DNA of 64,000 nt from JACKAN01 sp964502735 (GCA_964502735.1 CAZCYD010000004.1:1-64000), one strand, 5' to 3'. Positions 26,300 to 35,546 are shown, counted from the first letter of the stretch. Translations and numbers: made by a program. The notes: a model not told the origin generated them from the letters alone.

Positions 26300-27109
26300 T
26301 TAGTTTGTAAAAAGGATATATTGGGTGAACCTGTCGTTTGGTCTGTCCTGGCATTCTTGGTTAGTCATAAAGCTAGGGCAGATAGAAATCCTTACACATC
26401 CATTCTCAACCGAGCAATTTTTGCAGAACTCATTCGCGGCGACACAGCTCGATGTGCTCATAAGTGCTGGTTGATCCGCATAAGCTATAGTGGTTTCGGC
26501 CTGGGCGATGTCTAGAATCCAACTAAAACTCTGAACCTTAGCATTCAAGAACAAGTTTGGTAGAGGGCCTAGATAGTCGCTCCAGTGTTTGCCAAACAGT
26601 TGCTTAACTTTTTTTTGTGCAATCAACTTAGCTTCTGGGTTGTAGCTCACTTGAACGGGCAAAACATCATCACGCGATCCTGATTCCGAATTTGATCCAA
26701 AGCAGAATTGTCTGCCACCGGGGCCTTCAGCACACTTTGTTGAGGGATTTGTAACATCAGCCCAACAGAAGTATGTAAACTCAGAAGGGGAGTGACAGCC
26801 TCCACTTTTAAAACAGTTAGCCTCTGCACTGGCAGTTCCTCCACCCGGAAGAGGACATTGAGGAATTCCACCTATGTGGGGTGCCATTCGAGCCACGTCA
26901 TAGGCTTGTCTGACTAGTATCGCGAGAGTCTCTGTGGCTTCGAGGAGGGAGTAGTTTTCTTTTAGTTGAAAATGCCGTTTCTGATAATTGTTAATGGCTT
27001 TTTGATAGGTCCCAATGAGAGTTACAAAAACTACAGAAACAAAAAAAACAAGAAGGATGGTGGCACCACCTCCCCTAGTGTTATTAATCATTTTAGAAAT
27101 AACCTTCAT
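26300..27109 (-). CDS. PilX-like minor pilus protein
   Basis: 269 residues. RGGGATILLVFFVSVVFVTLIG forms an N-terminal membrane helix after a basic leader, without the Glu at +5, like PilX-type and GspK-type proteins. The ectodomain has about twelve Cys, several clustered near 200-260 (CVAANEFCKNCSVENGC), which suggests a disulfide-stabilised fold. It starts on the base next to the stop of the 1091-residue pilin gene (TAAATG), so it is translationally coupled to it. Confidence 0.72.
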   Translation of the reverse strand: MKVISKMINNTRGGGATILLVFFVSVVFVTLIGTYQKAINNYQKRHFQLKENYSLLEATETLAILVRQAYDVARMAPHIGGIPQCPLPGGGTASAEANCFKSGGCHSPSEFTYFCWADVTNPSTKCAEGPGGRQFCFGSNSESGSRDDVLPVQVSYNPEAKLIAQKKVKQLFGKHWSDYLGPLPNLFLNAKVQSFSWILDIAQAETTIAYADQPALMSTSSCVAANEFCKNCSVENGCVRISICPSFMTNQECQDRPNDRFTQYILFTN

Positions 27110-30100
27110 TTAGCCCCCTCCACCAACAGCCTCGCGATAAGTGTCTACCTCCGGATTACAGGAGTCTCCGGTTAGTTCAATATGGTGACAAGTATTGCCA
27201 TTAGGATAGGTCGTTGAGCTATGCACTGAGACATCCGCTGGATTCACAGGAAGATCTGACAAATTGTCACCGTAGCCACAATACCAATTGACCCACCTGC
27301 CATCAGCAGTGCACCAGGCACTTTCCCCTTTTGAGATATAAGTACCGCATAGGCCAATAGCCTGGCGACAGGGCCTTGCCTCCGGGCCGCTCATGTTTTC
27401 AGCGGGACCACAAGATCTATTATTGGGGCAAATGCAATGGCCTTGCATATTGACCTGGCATCTGACATCGGCGTCTGAAAGATTGCAGGTACTATTTGAC
27501 CAGCAAGATATGGCCCCATTATGTTGGCAACTTCCAGCAGAGGCTCCTGAGCAACTCCCGGCTTGGCAATCACTTCCAGACTGGCACGAGTTGCCGGCGT
27601 CAGTGTAGGGATTTCCATCGCCATCAAATCCAGCAGGGCAGCTGCCCACGGTAGCCCCAACGCATGTGCCCCCCAAAGTACAAGGGTCCATTTCGCCCGC
27701 GCTTCCGCAAGAGCTTTGTGGTCCAATTCTTCCGAGGCTATCTTTGCAAATGTAGGTTGTATTGCACCTTTCTCCTGCGATAGTCTTTTTCTCTGCAACT
27801 GATAAAGAGCCCCAAAGGGGGTCTCTTCTCGGGTCGTGGCAAGCCTGACTCGCAGTGGGATTAACAGCAGCTTCATTCCATGCCGACTTACAAGCCACGC
27901 CAAAATTTTCGCAGGAGTTGCTAGTGTAGCATCGCTTTTGCCCCTCAATCTCATCACATCCAGCATAGCCGCTGGAGCTACACTGATTACCCAGTTTAAA
28001 AGGCAACTCGACCCCTTCTTGGGCTATGTTTTGTGTTAAGTTTCCAGTTGTAGAGTTAGCTAAGAAAATGCCGTAAGTCATTTTAATGGACTCTTCTATG
28101 CTCATTCTTCCACATACATCCATTGCTTGCACGCACAGTCCTTTGGCCTCGTGTGTGGGGTTATTTAGGACTCCAAAGCCTGTTGAGCCTAGGGATAGGC
28201 ATCCAGAATGTTGTTGAGAATCATAGCCTACAGAATTAACAATTAGAGGTGGCAAAGAGGTTCCTGCAACAGCCTGAAATAAATTTCCTGAAATTAAACC
28301 AGATAGGGGATCGGGCTGATTAAAATCGATAATGGGCACGGCGTAGGAGAGTCCACAAATAGACTTTGATGGAGGGTGTTCAACCCCAGAAGTTATATTA
28401 ATACCTGAGGGTGTAACGAAATCTCCAAAGTCGATGTCCCCTCCGGCTTTTTTAATTGAAAAGTCAGCTGTCAAATCTTGACACCATCCGTAGGGAGAAC
28501 CACTGGCAACAAAGCCGCTGCTGCACTCATCAGTCGCTTCAAAACTGACATTTAGCCTTTGAGTGATGGGATCAGTGGCTCCCGCACCGAGACAGGTTCC
28601 ATTATTGTTGCAGCTACAGCTTAGACCACTGGCAGAGCCAGAGGTTAACAGCATTCTGCAAACCTCTATTCCCATGCCAGAGTTCAGAGGGGCGCTGTCT
28701 GCATAGTCGACCACAGAGCTTGAGAGATTAAAGGCACCAGGCATACACTGAGCAGGTTCGGAGAAGGCTCCGAGCAATTCAGGATTGTAATTGGTTTGAC
28801 CTAGGGGTCTTGCGGCGGGCAGAGCAATAACATTTCCAATGGACCTTGTGTTTCCGAGAGTAGGTTGGTGATTGATTTTAGCTATTGCAGCGCCATAGCC
28901 GGATTCGGGTCGGCAGGCATCAGGGATCAATCCACAAAAGCTCGGGCCCATAGAGTTCCCCGAAGTGTCTACAGCTCGAACGTCAAATTGATAAGACCTT
29001 TCTGCCTTGAGGTTTTTCATTTTTATTCTAGCCCAAGTGTTAACGTCGGGAAGGCTAAAGTTTCTATCTGTGTACTGGCCAACTAGGGGGTTGGCAGGGT
29101 TTGTGCCTCCGTACACGATTTCAATTTCAGTGCTCGGCATGGCGTTTCCATCAAAGTCATTTACCCGTGAGAGGTGGCAGGGGTACCAATCATTATCAAG
29201 CGCAGCACCACCATATCTGGCACCCAGCCAATTTTTTTCTCCTAGGCGACAAAAGAACATAGATCCTGGGTCGCTGGGCTCACAGTGGCTATTGCAGTCT
29301 CGGATAGCATCTATGGGTTCTGCACAGGTTCCTTTAGCGGCCTCAGCCCTTGTTATAGGAAATACGCCGTCATCATTGATTTTATATAGCGAAGCTAAGC
29401 AGGTTCTACAAGATGTGGTGTCTTTGAATGTGGCAACTTCAATTTCAATATCTCCCACTCCAATGTTGCTGTCGACACATACGGAGGGGACTCCGACTTT
29501 TTGATTTCCTGTAGTGGGATTACTTCCGCACAGCCCCCCGCCTGTTGAACCAGCTCCGATAATTCTTATGGCCGTTAAAGGAGGACTGTCGTCCTTTGTA
29601 AAATTGACGGTGCCCCTAGCTTCGCAAGACTCAACTACATCTCCATTGGGCATGAGAAACTCAAATTTGTAGTTTACCAATATATTTTGAGGTTTAAAGT
29701 TAGATATGGGTAGATTATCGCATAGGCTTTTTCCAGCTTCGGTCACATCAACAACCATATTAACTTGTAAGTCAACGGCTTCGACCTCTTTTGGGAGCCA
29801 AGAAGTAACCAATGAAGTTACATCGGCCCCCTCTCCAGACAAATTGGCTACACAAAGGTTACTAAGTCCGCTTTGGTTTATAAAAGAGATTAAATTATTT
29901 GCAGTATTGTTGATGGCGAGATGATTGTTGAATTTCCAAGTGTCAGGTCCCTGAGACTCATCAATCAGAAGTGGGTGGGAAAGGTCGGCGTTTATTGCTG
30001 CATTATTCATTTTAGGGTCTGCAGGTCGGAGGGGAATAGCTTCTGCAAGCGAGCCTGAAGTTTTTAATCGATCGGATTTCCAAGCGTCGTTGTAAAGTCC

Positions 30101-30385
30101 CATCTGAAAATGCCCGGAGCCGTCAAAACCTACACTATTAATGAAAGAGGAATTGGCACCCTCCTGCAGGCGGGAATTTATCGTCTTGGATAGAATCACA
30201 CAACGTTCTGAGCCGTGAGATTTGCCAGCTAGTTTCGAATTTAAGTTAAAGGCGGATATAGAGAGCAAAAACACCCCGCCCAATAGCAAGGTGCTAATGA
30301 GAATTTCTTGAAGTGAAAAACCTTTGTTTCCATAAGGGCCGTTCACAGTCTTAAAATCATACAGCACACTTTTGTTTGGCATCAT
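27110..30385 (-). CDS. Giant pilin-adhesin, PilV/PilY1-like
   Basis: 1091 residues. A prepilin signal lies at the N-terminus: GNKGFSLQEILISTLLLGG, with cleavage after Gly22 and Glu27 at +5. A very large, Cys-rich ectodomain follows. Around 440-475 an RSYQFDVRAVDTSGN stretch looks like a fibronectin type III strand set. The last 300 residues hold dozens of Cys in short Cys-x(2-8)-Cys spacings, like EGF- or lectin-type modules. Normal minor pilins have 150-250 residues, so this is a pilin fused to an adhesin-sized head, replacing a separate PilY1. It is the first gene of the minor-pilin cluster, probably exposed at the pilus tip. Confidence 0.78.
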   Translation of the reverse strand: MMPNKSVLYDFKTVNGPYGNKGFSLQEILISTLLLGGVFLLSISAFNLNSKLAGKSHGSERCVILSKTINSRLQEGANSSFINSVGFDGSGHFQMGLYNDAWKSDRLKTSGSLAEAIPLRPADPKMNNAAINADLSHPLLIDESQGPDTWKFNNHLAINNTANNLISFINQSGLSNLCVANLSGEGADVTSLVTSWLPKEVEAVDLQVNMVVDVTEAGKSLCDNLPISNFKPQNILVNYKFEFLMPNGDVVESCEARGTVNFTKDDSPPLTAIRIIGAGSTGGGLCGSNPTTGNQKVGVPSVCVDSNIGVGDIEIEVATFKDTTSCRTCLASLYKINDDGVFPITRAEAAKGTCAEPIDAIRDCNSHCEPSDPGSMFFCRLGEKNWLGARYGGAALDNDWYPCHLSRVNDFDGNAMPSTEIEIVYGGTNPANPLVGQYTDRNFSLPDVNTWARIKMKNLKAERSYQFDVRAVDTSGNSMGPSFCGLIPDACRPESGYGAAIAKINHQPTLGNTRSIGNVIALPAARPLGQTNYNPELLGAFSEPAQCMPGAFNLSSSVVDYADSAPLNSGMGIEVCRMLLTSGSASGLSCSCNNNGTCLGAGATDPITQRLNVSFEATDECSSGFVASGSPYGWCQDLTADFSIKKAGGDIDFGDFVTPSGINITSGVEHPPSKSICGLSYAVPIIDFNQPDPLSGLISGNLFQAVAGTSLPPLIVNSVGYDSQQHSGCLSLGSTGFGVLNNPTHEAKGLCVQAMDVCGRMSIEESIKMTYGIFLANSTTGNLTQNIAQEGVELPFKLGNQCSSSGYAGCDEIEGQKRCYTSNSCENFGVACKSAWNEAAVNPTASQACHDPRRDPLWGSLSVAEKKTIAGERCNTTYICKDSLGRIGPQSSCGSAGEMDPCTLGGTCVGATVGSCPAGFDGDGNPYTDAGNSCQSGSDCQAGSCSGASAGSCQHNGAISCWSNSTCNLSDADVRCQVNMQGHCICPNNRSCGPAENMSGPEARPCRQAIGLCGTYISKGESAWCTADGRWVNWYCGYGDNLSDLPVNPADVSVHSSTTYPNGNTCHHIELTGDSCNPEVDTYREAVGGGG

Positions 30386-30446
30386 TAAATCTCTAGGCTA
30401 CATATCATATAAGCTCATAATGACATTTCACTATAATTATCACTCG

Positions 30447-30471
30447 ATAGAACTTTATTTTAAAGTTCTAT
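30447..30471. repeat. Perfect inverted repeat between divergent operons
   Basis: An 11-bp perfect palindrome (ATAGAACTTTA-TTT-TAAAGTTCTAT) lies 61 bp before the minor-pilin cluster and about 245 bp before the transporter operon. The region 30386-30717 is otherwise AT-rich and holds no gene. It could be an operator or a leader hairpin for the minus-strand cluster. Confidence 0.5.
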
Positions 30472-30717
30472 TCTTAAATAAATACAAAGATAATGGTTTT
30501 AATGTTCTAGAATTGTTTTAATTATGTTGAGTAAAGATTTAAGTAAAAATTCGGAATTTACAGTCTCATTTTGAAATCCAGGTCCAGGTTTTTTTTATTA
30601 AAACTCTTCAGGACAAGATTGCTTATCTATGAGTTCTCTGGAACAATGTCATTTTGATGCATTTTATCCGTTAGATGTGGGGGGGATAAAAATTGAGAGG
30701 GAGACGCTTCAAAGAGA

Positions 30718-31488
30718 ATGGGTAACGAATCTTGTGCTATTGAGTTTCAAGGAGTGAGTATTCAATTCGAAGAAAGCTGTGTTTTAGAAAATGTAAATTT
30801 TTCTATTCCAAAAGGGGAAAAGTTCGTTGTCATTGGTCCGAGCGGAGTTGGAAAATCTGTTTTTTTAAAGCTCATTGCGGGGTTATTACTCCCTACAACA
30901 GGTAAAGTTTTAATTAATGGAACAGATATTAATGCCATTTCTACTCTCGAAAGAGATCGAATCTTAAGAAGTATGGGGATGCTTTTTCAGAAAAATGCTT
31001 TGTTTGACTCCCTTACTTCAGCAGAGAATATTGCCTTTCCTCTGCGGGAAGTGACAAAGCTCTCAGAACAGGAAATTCAGAAAAAAATAGATCATTTTCT
31101 TGAAGCTGTTGCTATCTCTAAGGCAAAAGATTTGTATCCTGACGAGATATCTGGTGGAATGCAAAAGAGATTGGGTATAGCTAGGGCTTTAGCTCTGGAC
31201 CCAGAAATTATTCTTTACGACGACCCTACGGCAGGGTTGGACCCCATTACAAGTCGACTCATCATAAATCTTATTGCAGATCTGCAGAAGCAAAAACTGT
31301 CGACTTTGGTCGCAATTACTAACGACATGCAGAGAGCTTATCAGTTAGCCGATCGCATTGGGATGATCATGGATGGAAGCCTAATCATTACAGGAAGTGT
31401 AAGTGAAACAAGGTCTCACCCCGACCCAAGAGTTCAACAATTTATAACGGGGAAGTTATCTGGGTCTCTTACGGAGGAAGCTATTTGA
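30718..31488 (+). CDS. mlaF: Mla-type ABC ATPase, degenerate-site partner
   Basis: 256 residues of the MlaF/MkaF (Ttg2A) ATPase family. Walker A GPSGVGKS (40-47) and the signature SGGMQKR (145-151) are intact. The catalytic Glu after Walker B is Asp169 (LYDDPTAGLDP) and the H-loop His is Asn202 (AITNDM). These changes are the hallmark of the degenerate subunit in heterodimeric ABC transporters. The downstream ATPase shows the reciprocal pattern. It is the first of five tightly packed genes; its stop overlaps the next start. Confidence 0.9.
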   Translation: MGNESCAIEFQGVSIQFEESCVLENVNFSIPKGEKFVVIGPSGVGKSVFLKLIAGLLLPTTGKVLINGTDINAISTLERDRILRSMGMLFQKNALFDSLTSAENIAFPLREVTKLSEQEIQKKIDHFLEAVAISKAKDLYPDEISGGMQKRLGIARALALDPEIILYDDPTAGLDPITSRLIINLIADLQKQKLSTLVAITNDMQRAYQLADRIGMIMDGSLIITGSVSETRSHPDPRVQQFITGKLSGSLTEEAI

Positions 31489-32210
31489 TACGGTTTGAGA
31501 ATTTAGTTAAAAGCTTTGGTGATAGGACCATATTAAAAGGGATTACTTTTTCGGTGGAAGAAGGAGAGATTTTATTTATTTTGGGAACATCAGGAACGGG
31601 GAAATCAGTTTTACTTAAAAATCTAGTAGGATTGTTAAGGCCGACGGAAGGGAAAATTTGGATTGACGGTCAAGAGGTGAGTCAGTTGACCGAAGATGAA
31701 TATCTCCCAATTAGAAAAAAATGTGGGATGGTTTTCCAGCATCCTGCCTTATTTGATTCATTGACTGTGTATGAAAATGTAGCTTTCGGCTTAAGGAGAC
31801 ACTACCAGTTGTCAGAAGACGAAATCAGCAAGAGGGTTGAAAAATGCCTCCAGTTGGTCCACTTGCAAAACATAGAAAACAAATTGCCTCAGGAAATCTC
31901 TTATGGCATGCAAAAAAGAGTCAGCTTAGCGCGAACGGTTGCTGTTGAGCCAAAAATTTTACTCTTTGATGAGCCAACCACGGGTCTTGATCCCGTCACA
32001 ACTAATGCTATAAATAATTTAATTAGGGAGCTGTCCAGAAAGCTCAAGACAACTTCAATAGTTGTGAGCCATGATATGAATTGTGCTCTTGAAATTGCCG
32101 ACAAAATAATTGTATTGGATGGTGGAAAGATTGTAGATCAAGGGACCGTCGATCATATAAAAAGAAGCAAAGAGCCACTGGTCGTTGGGTTTTTAGAAGA
32201 GGTGGGCTGA
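31485..32210 (+). CDS. mlaF: Mla-type ABC ATPase, catalytic partner
   Basis: 241 residues, second ATPase of the operon, starting at a TTG that overlaps the previous stop. Walker A GTSGTGKS, Walker B with catalytic Glu163 (LLFDEPTTGLDP) and His196 (VSHDM) are canonical. The signature is altered to SYGMQKR (139-145; Gly to Tyr). Paired with the first ATPase it would form one active composite site (its own Walker A/B with the partner's intact signature) and one degenerate site. It drives phospholipid movement between inner and outer membrane, as inferred from the MlaE and MlaD homologues downstream. Confidence 0.9.
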   Translation: MIRFENLVKSFGDRTILKGITFSVEEGEILFILGTSGTGKSVLLKNLVGLLRPTEGKIWIDGQEVSQLTEDEYLPIRKKCGMVFQHPALFDSLTVYENVAFGLRRHYQLSEDEISKRVEKCLQLVHLQNIENKLPQEISYGMQKRVSLARTVAVEPKILLFDEPTTGLDPVTTNAINNLIRELSRKLKTTSIVVSHDMNCALEIADKIIVLDGGKIVDQGTVDHIKRSKEPLVVGFLEEVG

Positions 32211-32212
32211 AA

Positions 32213-32989
32213 GTGTTTGGCACTTTAGGAAAAATCATTCAAGAAATAGGGGGATGTTTAATTTTTGTAGGTGAAATCTTCCGGTATAGCGTGAAATCAA
32301 GGCCTGATTTTCGGGAGGTTTCAGAGCAGATTTGGCGAGTGAGTATGCAAAGTCTCCCAACAACGGCATTAGCGGGCTTTTTTGTTGGAGCTATCATGAC
32401 GGTTCAGTTTACAATGCAAATTCAGCAGTTTGGAGCTCTGGGATACCTTGGGGGGCTGGCTACAAGTGGAACTATTAGAGAGATAGGTCCTCTTTTAATT
32501 GCCTTTATGTTAAGCGGAAAGGTCGGGGCTTTTACTTCTGCAGAATTGGGAACTATGAGAGTCACAGAGCAGCTTGATGCTATCCGTTGCTTGGGGTCAA
32601 GTCCAATCAAAGAAATTATTGCGCCAAGATTTATAGCCATAGTCATATCGAGTTTTGTTTTACTAACAATGGGACTTTTTATGTCTATTGGTGGTGGTCT
32701 TGTAATGGGTAAGATGTTTGCGGGAATAAACTACGAGGAATATCTGAGGCATATACCCACAATTTTAGCATGGCCCTCTGTCGTTAATGGTTTGTTTAAG
32801 TGTTTTGTGTTTTCATTAATCTTAGCTTCAATATGTACTTATAAAGGGTATACAACAACAGGAGGAGCGAAAGGCGTCGGTAAAGCCGTTGTGAATACGG
32901 CTGTGGCGACGATGGTGGGTATAGTTGTGGCCGATTGGCTAACCAGTTTCTTGGGGCAAGTTATACAAAACTATTTTTTAGGAATGTGA
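32213..32989 (+). CDS. mlaE: MlaE-type permease, first copy
   Basis: 258 residues, starting at GTG two bases after the ATPase stop. About five membrane helices. The MlaE signature is clear: REIGPLLIAFMLSGKVGAFTSAELGTMRVTEQLDAIRCLG (cytoplasmic coupling region), with IAPRF following. The N-terminal extension FGTLGKIIQEIGGCLIFVGEI is an amphipathic interfacial helix as in MlaE. It differs clearly from the second permease, so a heterodimer is expected. Confidence 0.9.
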   Translation: MFGTLGKIIQEIGGCLIFVGEIFRYSVKSRPDFREVSEQIWRVSMQSLPTTALAGFFVGAIMTVQFTMQIQQFGALGYLGGLATSGTIREIGPLLIAFMLSGKVGAFTSAELGTMRVTEQLDAIRCLGSSPIKEIIAPRFIAIVISSFVLLTMGLFMSIGGGLVMGKMFAGINYEEYLRHIPTILAWPSVVNGLFKCFVFSLILASICTYKGYTTTGGAKGVGKAVVNTAVATMVGIVVADWLTSFLGQVIQNYFLGM

Positions 32990-32990
32990 A

Positions 32991-33764
32991 GTGGTTGCAG
33001 CATTGGGATTAAAAGTCATGACCTTCTTTTATCACACCATGGGTGTATTTGAGTTGATTATTGACACTATAGCCGGAGTGTTTTCCCCTCCCTATCGATT
33101 TCGTGAGTTTATTAAGCAGCTAAATTTTGTGGCCGTTGAGAGCGCGCCTATAGTTATTTTTTGTGTCAGTTTTGCAGCCATTGTCACTATTATAGAGTCC
33201 TCATTTCACATGAAGCTTGTGGTACAAAACGACTCTTTGGTTCCAGGTTTTGCATCACTTTTAATTTTGCGGGAGTTGGGGGCTGTAGTTCCTGCTTTGT
33301 TATTAACTTCAAGAGTGGGAGCTGGAATAGCTGCAGAAATAGGTAGTATGAAAGTTACGGAGCAGTTAGAGGCTCTCAGGATGTTAGGTATAAATCCAGT
33401 TAACTACTTAGTTGTACCTAGATTAATGGCCTGTATTTTAGGAGGATTCTCACTTACTGTTATTGCAAGTATGGTTTGTATCCTCTGTGCAATGCTTGTG
33501 AGTCAATACAGTTTGGGTTATACCTATGGTAGCTTTATTGTTGCGATGAAAAGTTTTGTTAGCTTTCAAGATTTGATTTTTGCATCTATCAAGGGGGCCT
33601 GTTTTGGGGCTGTTATCCCAATTTTTAGTTGCTACTACGGATTTAGATGCAAAGCGGGTGCAGAGGGAGTGGGGTTAGCAACGACTAGCAGTGTGGTGAG
33701 CACCTCAGTGGCCATCATAATAATAGATTTTATTTTATCGTATATTTTTTCTTTCTTTTATTGA
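32991..33764 (+). CDS. mlaE: MlaE-type permease, second copy
   Basis: 257 residues from a GTG one base after the first permease. It shows the same membrane plan and signature (LRELGAVVPALLLTSRVGAGIAAEIGSMKVTEQLEALRMLG), with NYLVVPRLMAC following. In the signature block it resembles the first copy, but elsewhere it is different. Two distinct permeases with two distinct ATPases argue for a fully heteromeric transporter. Confidence 0.9.
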   Translation: MVAALGLKVMTFFYHTMGVFELIIDTIAGVFSPPYRFREFIKQLNFVAVESAPIVIFCVSFAAIVTIIESSFHMKLVVQNDSLVPGFASLLILRELGAVVPALLLTSRVGAGIAAEIGSMKVTEQLEALRMLGINPVNYLVVPRLMACILGGFSLTVIASMVCILCAMLVSQYSLGYTYGSFIVAMKSFVSFQDLIFASIKGACFGAVIPIFSCYYGFRCKAGAEGVGLATTSSVVSTSVAIIIIDFILSYIFSFFY

Positions 33765-33775
33765 GGGGTATAAAG

Positions 33776-34552
33776 ATGAAGCCAGAAGCCAAAGTGGGGT
33801 TGTTATTTATTGTAACTGTTATTTTGATAGTTGGGTTTGCTTTTGCTTTAGGCATAATAAGCCCAATGTCCAACTCAGCCGAACTAAAAGTGACTTACAA
33901 TTTTGCTGGGGGCATTGAAGTCGGGTCGCCAGTCAGGGTAATGGGTATAAAAGTGGGTAAGGTGAAGTCGATAGATTTTACGCCCAAATTTAAAATGCCA
34001 AGTGGTGAGGAAGTTAAGCTAACAATAACAATAATTATCGATAAAAAAGCATGGGAGAGTCTAAGGTTAGACAGTCAATTTTATATCAACTTAGCTGGCG
34101 TAATAGGAGAAAAATTTCTCGAAATTACCCCTGGCTCGATGGATGTGGAAGGGCTTAAGCCCGGTGATATTGTGAGAGGTGAAGATCCTCCACGCATTGA
34201 CCAACTCATCTCTCAAAGTTATGGCCTTGCAGGAAAAATTGTGGAAATGGTAGAAAAAAATGAGGGATCGGTGGTCTCAACTCTCGAAACAATGAATAGG
34301 CTTGTTTTAAATTTAAATAAACTCATGGTTCAAATGGAAAAGACAACCAATGCAACTGATATAGGGGCTCTAATAAAAAATTTGGTTATACTCAGCGGAG
34401 ATATAACGCACTTTACTCAGAAAATGAGAACAAAGGAGGGGGAGGAAACTCTTGCCCTTATGAAAGAGTTAATATGGCGACTTGAAAAGCTTGATAGCAA
34501 AGCCATAAAAAAATTCTTACAAGACGAAGGAATAAAGGCTAAGTTATTTTAG
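33776..34552 (+). CDS. mlaD: MlaD-type MCE substrate-binding protein
   Basis: 258 residues from the ATG at 33776, which follows GAGGGG; an in-frame TTG five codons earlier overlaps the permease stop. One N-terminal membrane anchor (about 8-28) leads to a single MCE domain (about 36-120; GGIEVGSPVRVMGIKVGKVKSI). A helical C-terminal part follows (about 140-258). MlaD forms hexameric rings that carry lipids across the periplasm. No MlaC or MlaB homologue follows; the next gene is an outer-membrane-like barrel. Confidence 0.9.
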   Translation: MKPEAKVGLLFIVTVILIVGFAFALGIISPMSNSAELKVTYNFAGGIEVGSPVRVMGIKVGKVKSIDFTPKFKMPSGEEVKLTITIIIDKKAWESLRLDSQFYINLAGVIGEKFLEITPGSMDVEGLKPGDIVRGEDPPRIDQLISQSYGLAGKIVEMVEKNEGSVVSTLETMNRLVLNLNKLMVQMEKTTNATDIGALIKNLVILSGDITHFTQKMRTKEGEETLALMKELIWRLEKLDSKAIKKFLQDEGIKAKLF

Positions 34553-34622
34553 AATTTGTACACCGAAGTGGCGGCAATGGATGCTTGTGAGGTGGAGTTA
34601 CGCATAAAAAAGGGCAAAATAT

Positions 34623-35252
34623 ATGAATTCGATCTATTTAGTTTTATCTATATATATGTTTTCACTTTTTACTCAGGTTCAAGCCCAAGCTCAAGCCGTG
34701 CTTGTGGAGGAGAGAGGACAAAAGATCCAATCTAAATTGGAGCATCAATCAAGAAAGAGCTCTCGTTACCTTAACAGTTTTGAATTCAAAAATAAAAATA
34801 GAGTTGGCGTAGGTCTAGGTTTTGCTGGAACTCATGGCCTAGTTGGAACACAGTTGGAATTAAACTTTACACCTGAAATTGCAGTCACCACAAGCTTTGG
34901 GGTTTCAGATGCATTTCAAAACTTTGGTTTTCAGATCAAAAGAAGCTTTACAGGCAAATATTTTTCACCTTACGTGGCGGGAGGTCTTACACGTTGGTAT
35001 TCTCATTCTGATAATGGTCCTATAGCGTCGACAAATCCGGGATTTTTATCGAATAAATTTCTGACAAATCAGGAAATTGCATCGGGGCAATTTACGGAGA
35101 CTCTTATCTATCCATCATTAGGGATGCAGTACATACAATTAGATGGAGAATGGACAGGGTCTTCTATTTATGCAGAAGTTTTATTGCTTTTAGATACGGA
35201 CAACTTGAGATCTGCTCCAACGGGCAGCATTGGCTACCTTTATTATTTTTGA
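34623..35252 (+). CDS. Outer-membrane beta-barrel-like protein
   Basis: 209 residues. The signal peptide ends near QVQAQAQA (about 18-26). The remainder alternates hydrophobic and polar residues in Gly/aromatic-rich strands and ends in Phe, the usual last residue of an outer-membrane barrel. It resembles OmpW/OmpX-size porin-like proteins but no family motif is certain. It follows mlaD by 70 bp and may be co-transcribed, so an outer-membrane partner for the Mla-like system is possible. Confidence 0.65.
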   Translation: MNSIYLVLSIYMFSLFTQVQAQAQAVLVEERGQKIQSKLEHQSRKSSRYLNSFEFKNKNRVGVGLGFAGTHGLVGTQLELNFTPEIAVTTSFGVSDAFQNFGFQIKRSFTGKYFSPYVAGGLTRWYSHSDNGPIASTNPGFLSNKFLTNQEIASGQFTETLIYPSLGMQYIQLDGEWTGSSIYAEVLLLLDTDNLRSAPTGSIGYLYYF

Positions 35253-35355
35253 GTCTGATATTTTTAAATCCAACCCCAATTTTAGCGAAACTGTTCCTGC
35301 GCTGATGAATTCCTATCGAATATGTGAGATTTCTGAAATAGTTTTGGCATAAAAA

Positions 35356-35379
35356 AAGCCTCTAGTTACCTAGAGGCTT
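35356..35379 (-). terminator. Rho-independent terminator of the lysine-repeat gene
   Basis: A 10-bp perfect stem (AAGCCTCTAG/CTAGAGGCTT) with a 4-nt loop is followed on the minus strand by seven T residues. It lies 27 bp after the stop of the small basic gene. The plus strand also ends in a T-rich run, so it may stop transcription from the outer-membrane-like gene too. Confidence 0.85.
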
Positions 35380-35405
35380 AGTTTTCTGTAATTCTTCGCG
35401 AGAAG

Positions 35406-35546
35406 TTATTTCTTCTTGCGAGTAGCTTTCTTTGCGGCCTTTTTTACTACTTTTTTAGTAGTTTTTTTAGCGGCTTTCTTTGTAGTTTTCTTAGCTGCTT
35501 TCTTAGTTGTCTTCTTAGCTGCTTTTTTTGCTGCTTTTTTTGCCAT
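35406..35546 (-). CDS. Lysine-repeat histone-H1-like protein
   Basis: 46 residues built from repeated Lys-Lys-Ala-Ala and Lys-Lys-Thr-Thr tetrads: 25 Lys, the rest almost only Ala, Thr and Val, ending in Arg-Lys-Lys-Lys. AGGAGGAT lies upstream of the ATG and a strong terminator follows, so it is a well-formed, monocistronic gene. Such KKAA-type tails occur in bacterial H1-like and chlamydial Hc-type DNA-compacting proteins. A role in nucleoid compaction is inferred; there is no other domain. Confidence 0.85.
   Translation of the reverse strand: MAKKAAKKAAKKTTKKAAKKTTKKAAKKTTKKVVKKAAKKATRKKK

Noticed and set aside
35420..35540. Periodic short repeat in the DNA that could suggest a CRISPR or minisatellite
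   Set aside because: It is the coding sequence of the Lys-repeat protein on the minus strand, with ribosome site and terminator; no spacers of uniform length exist.
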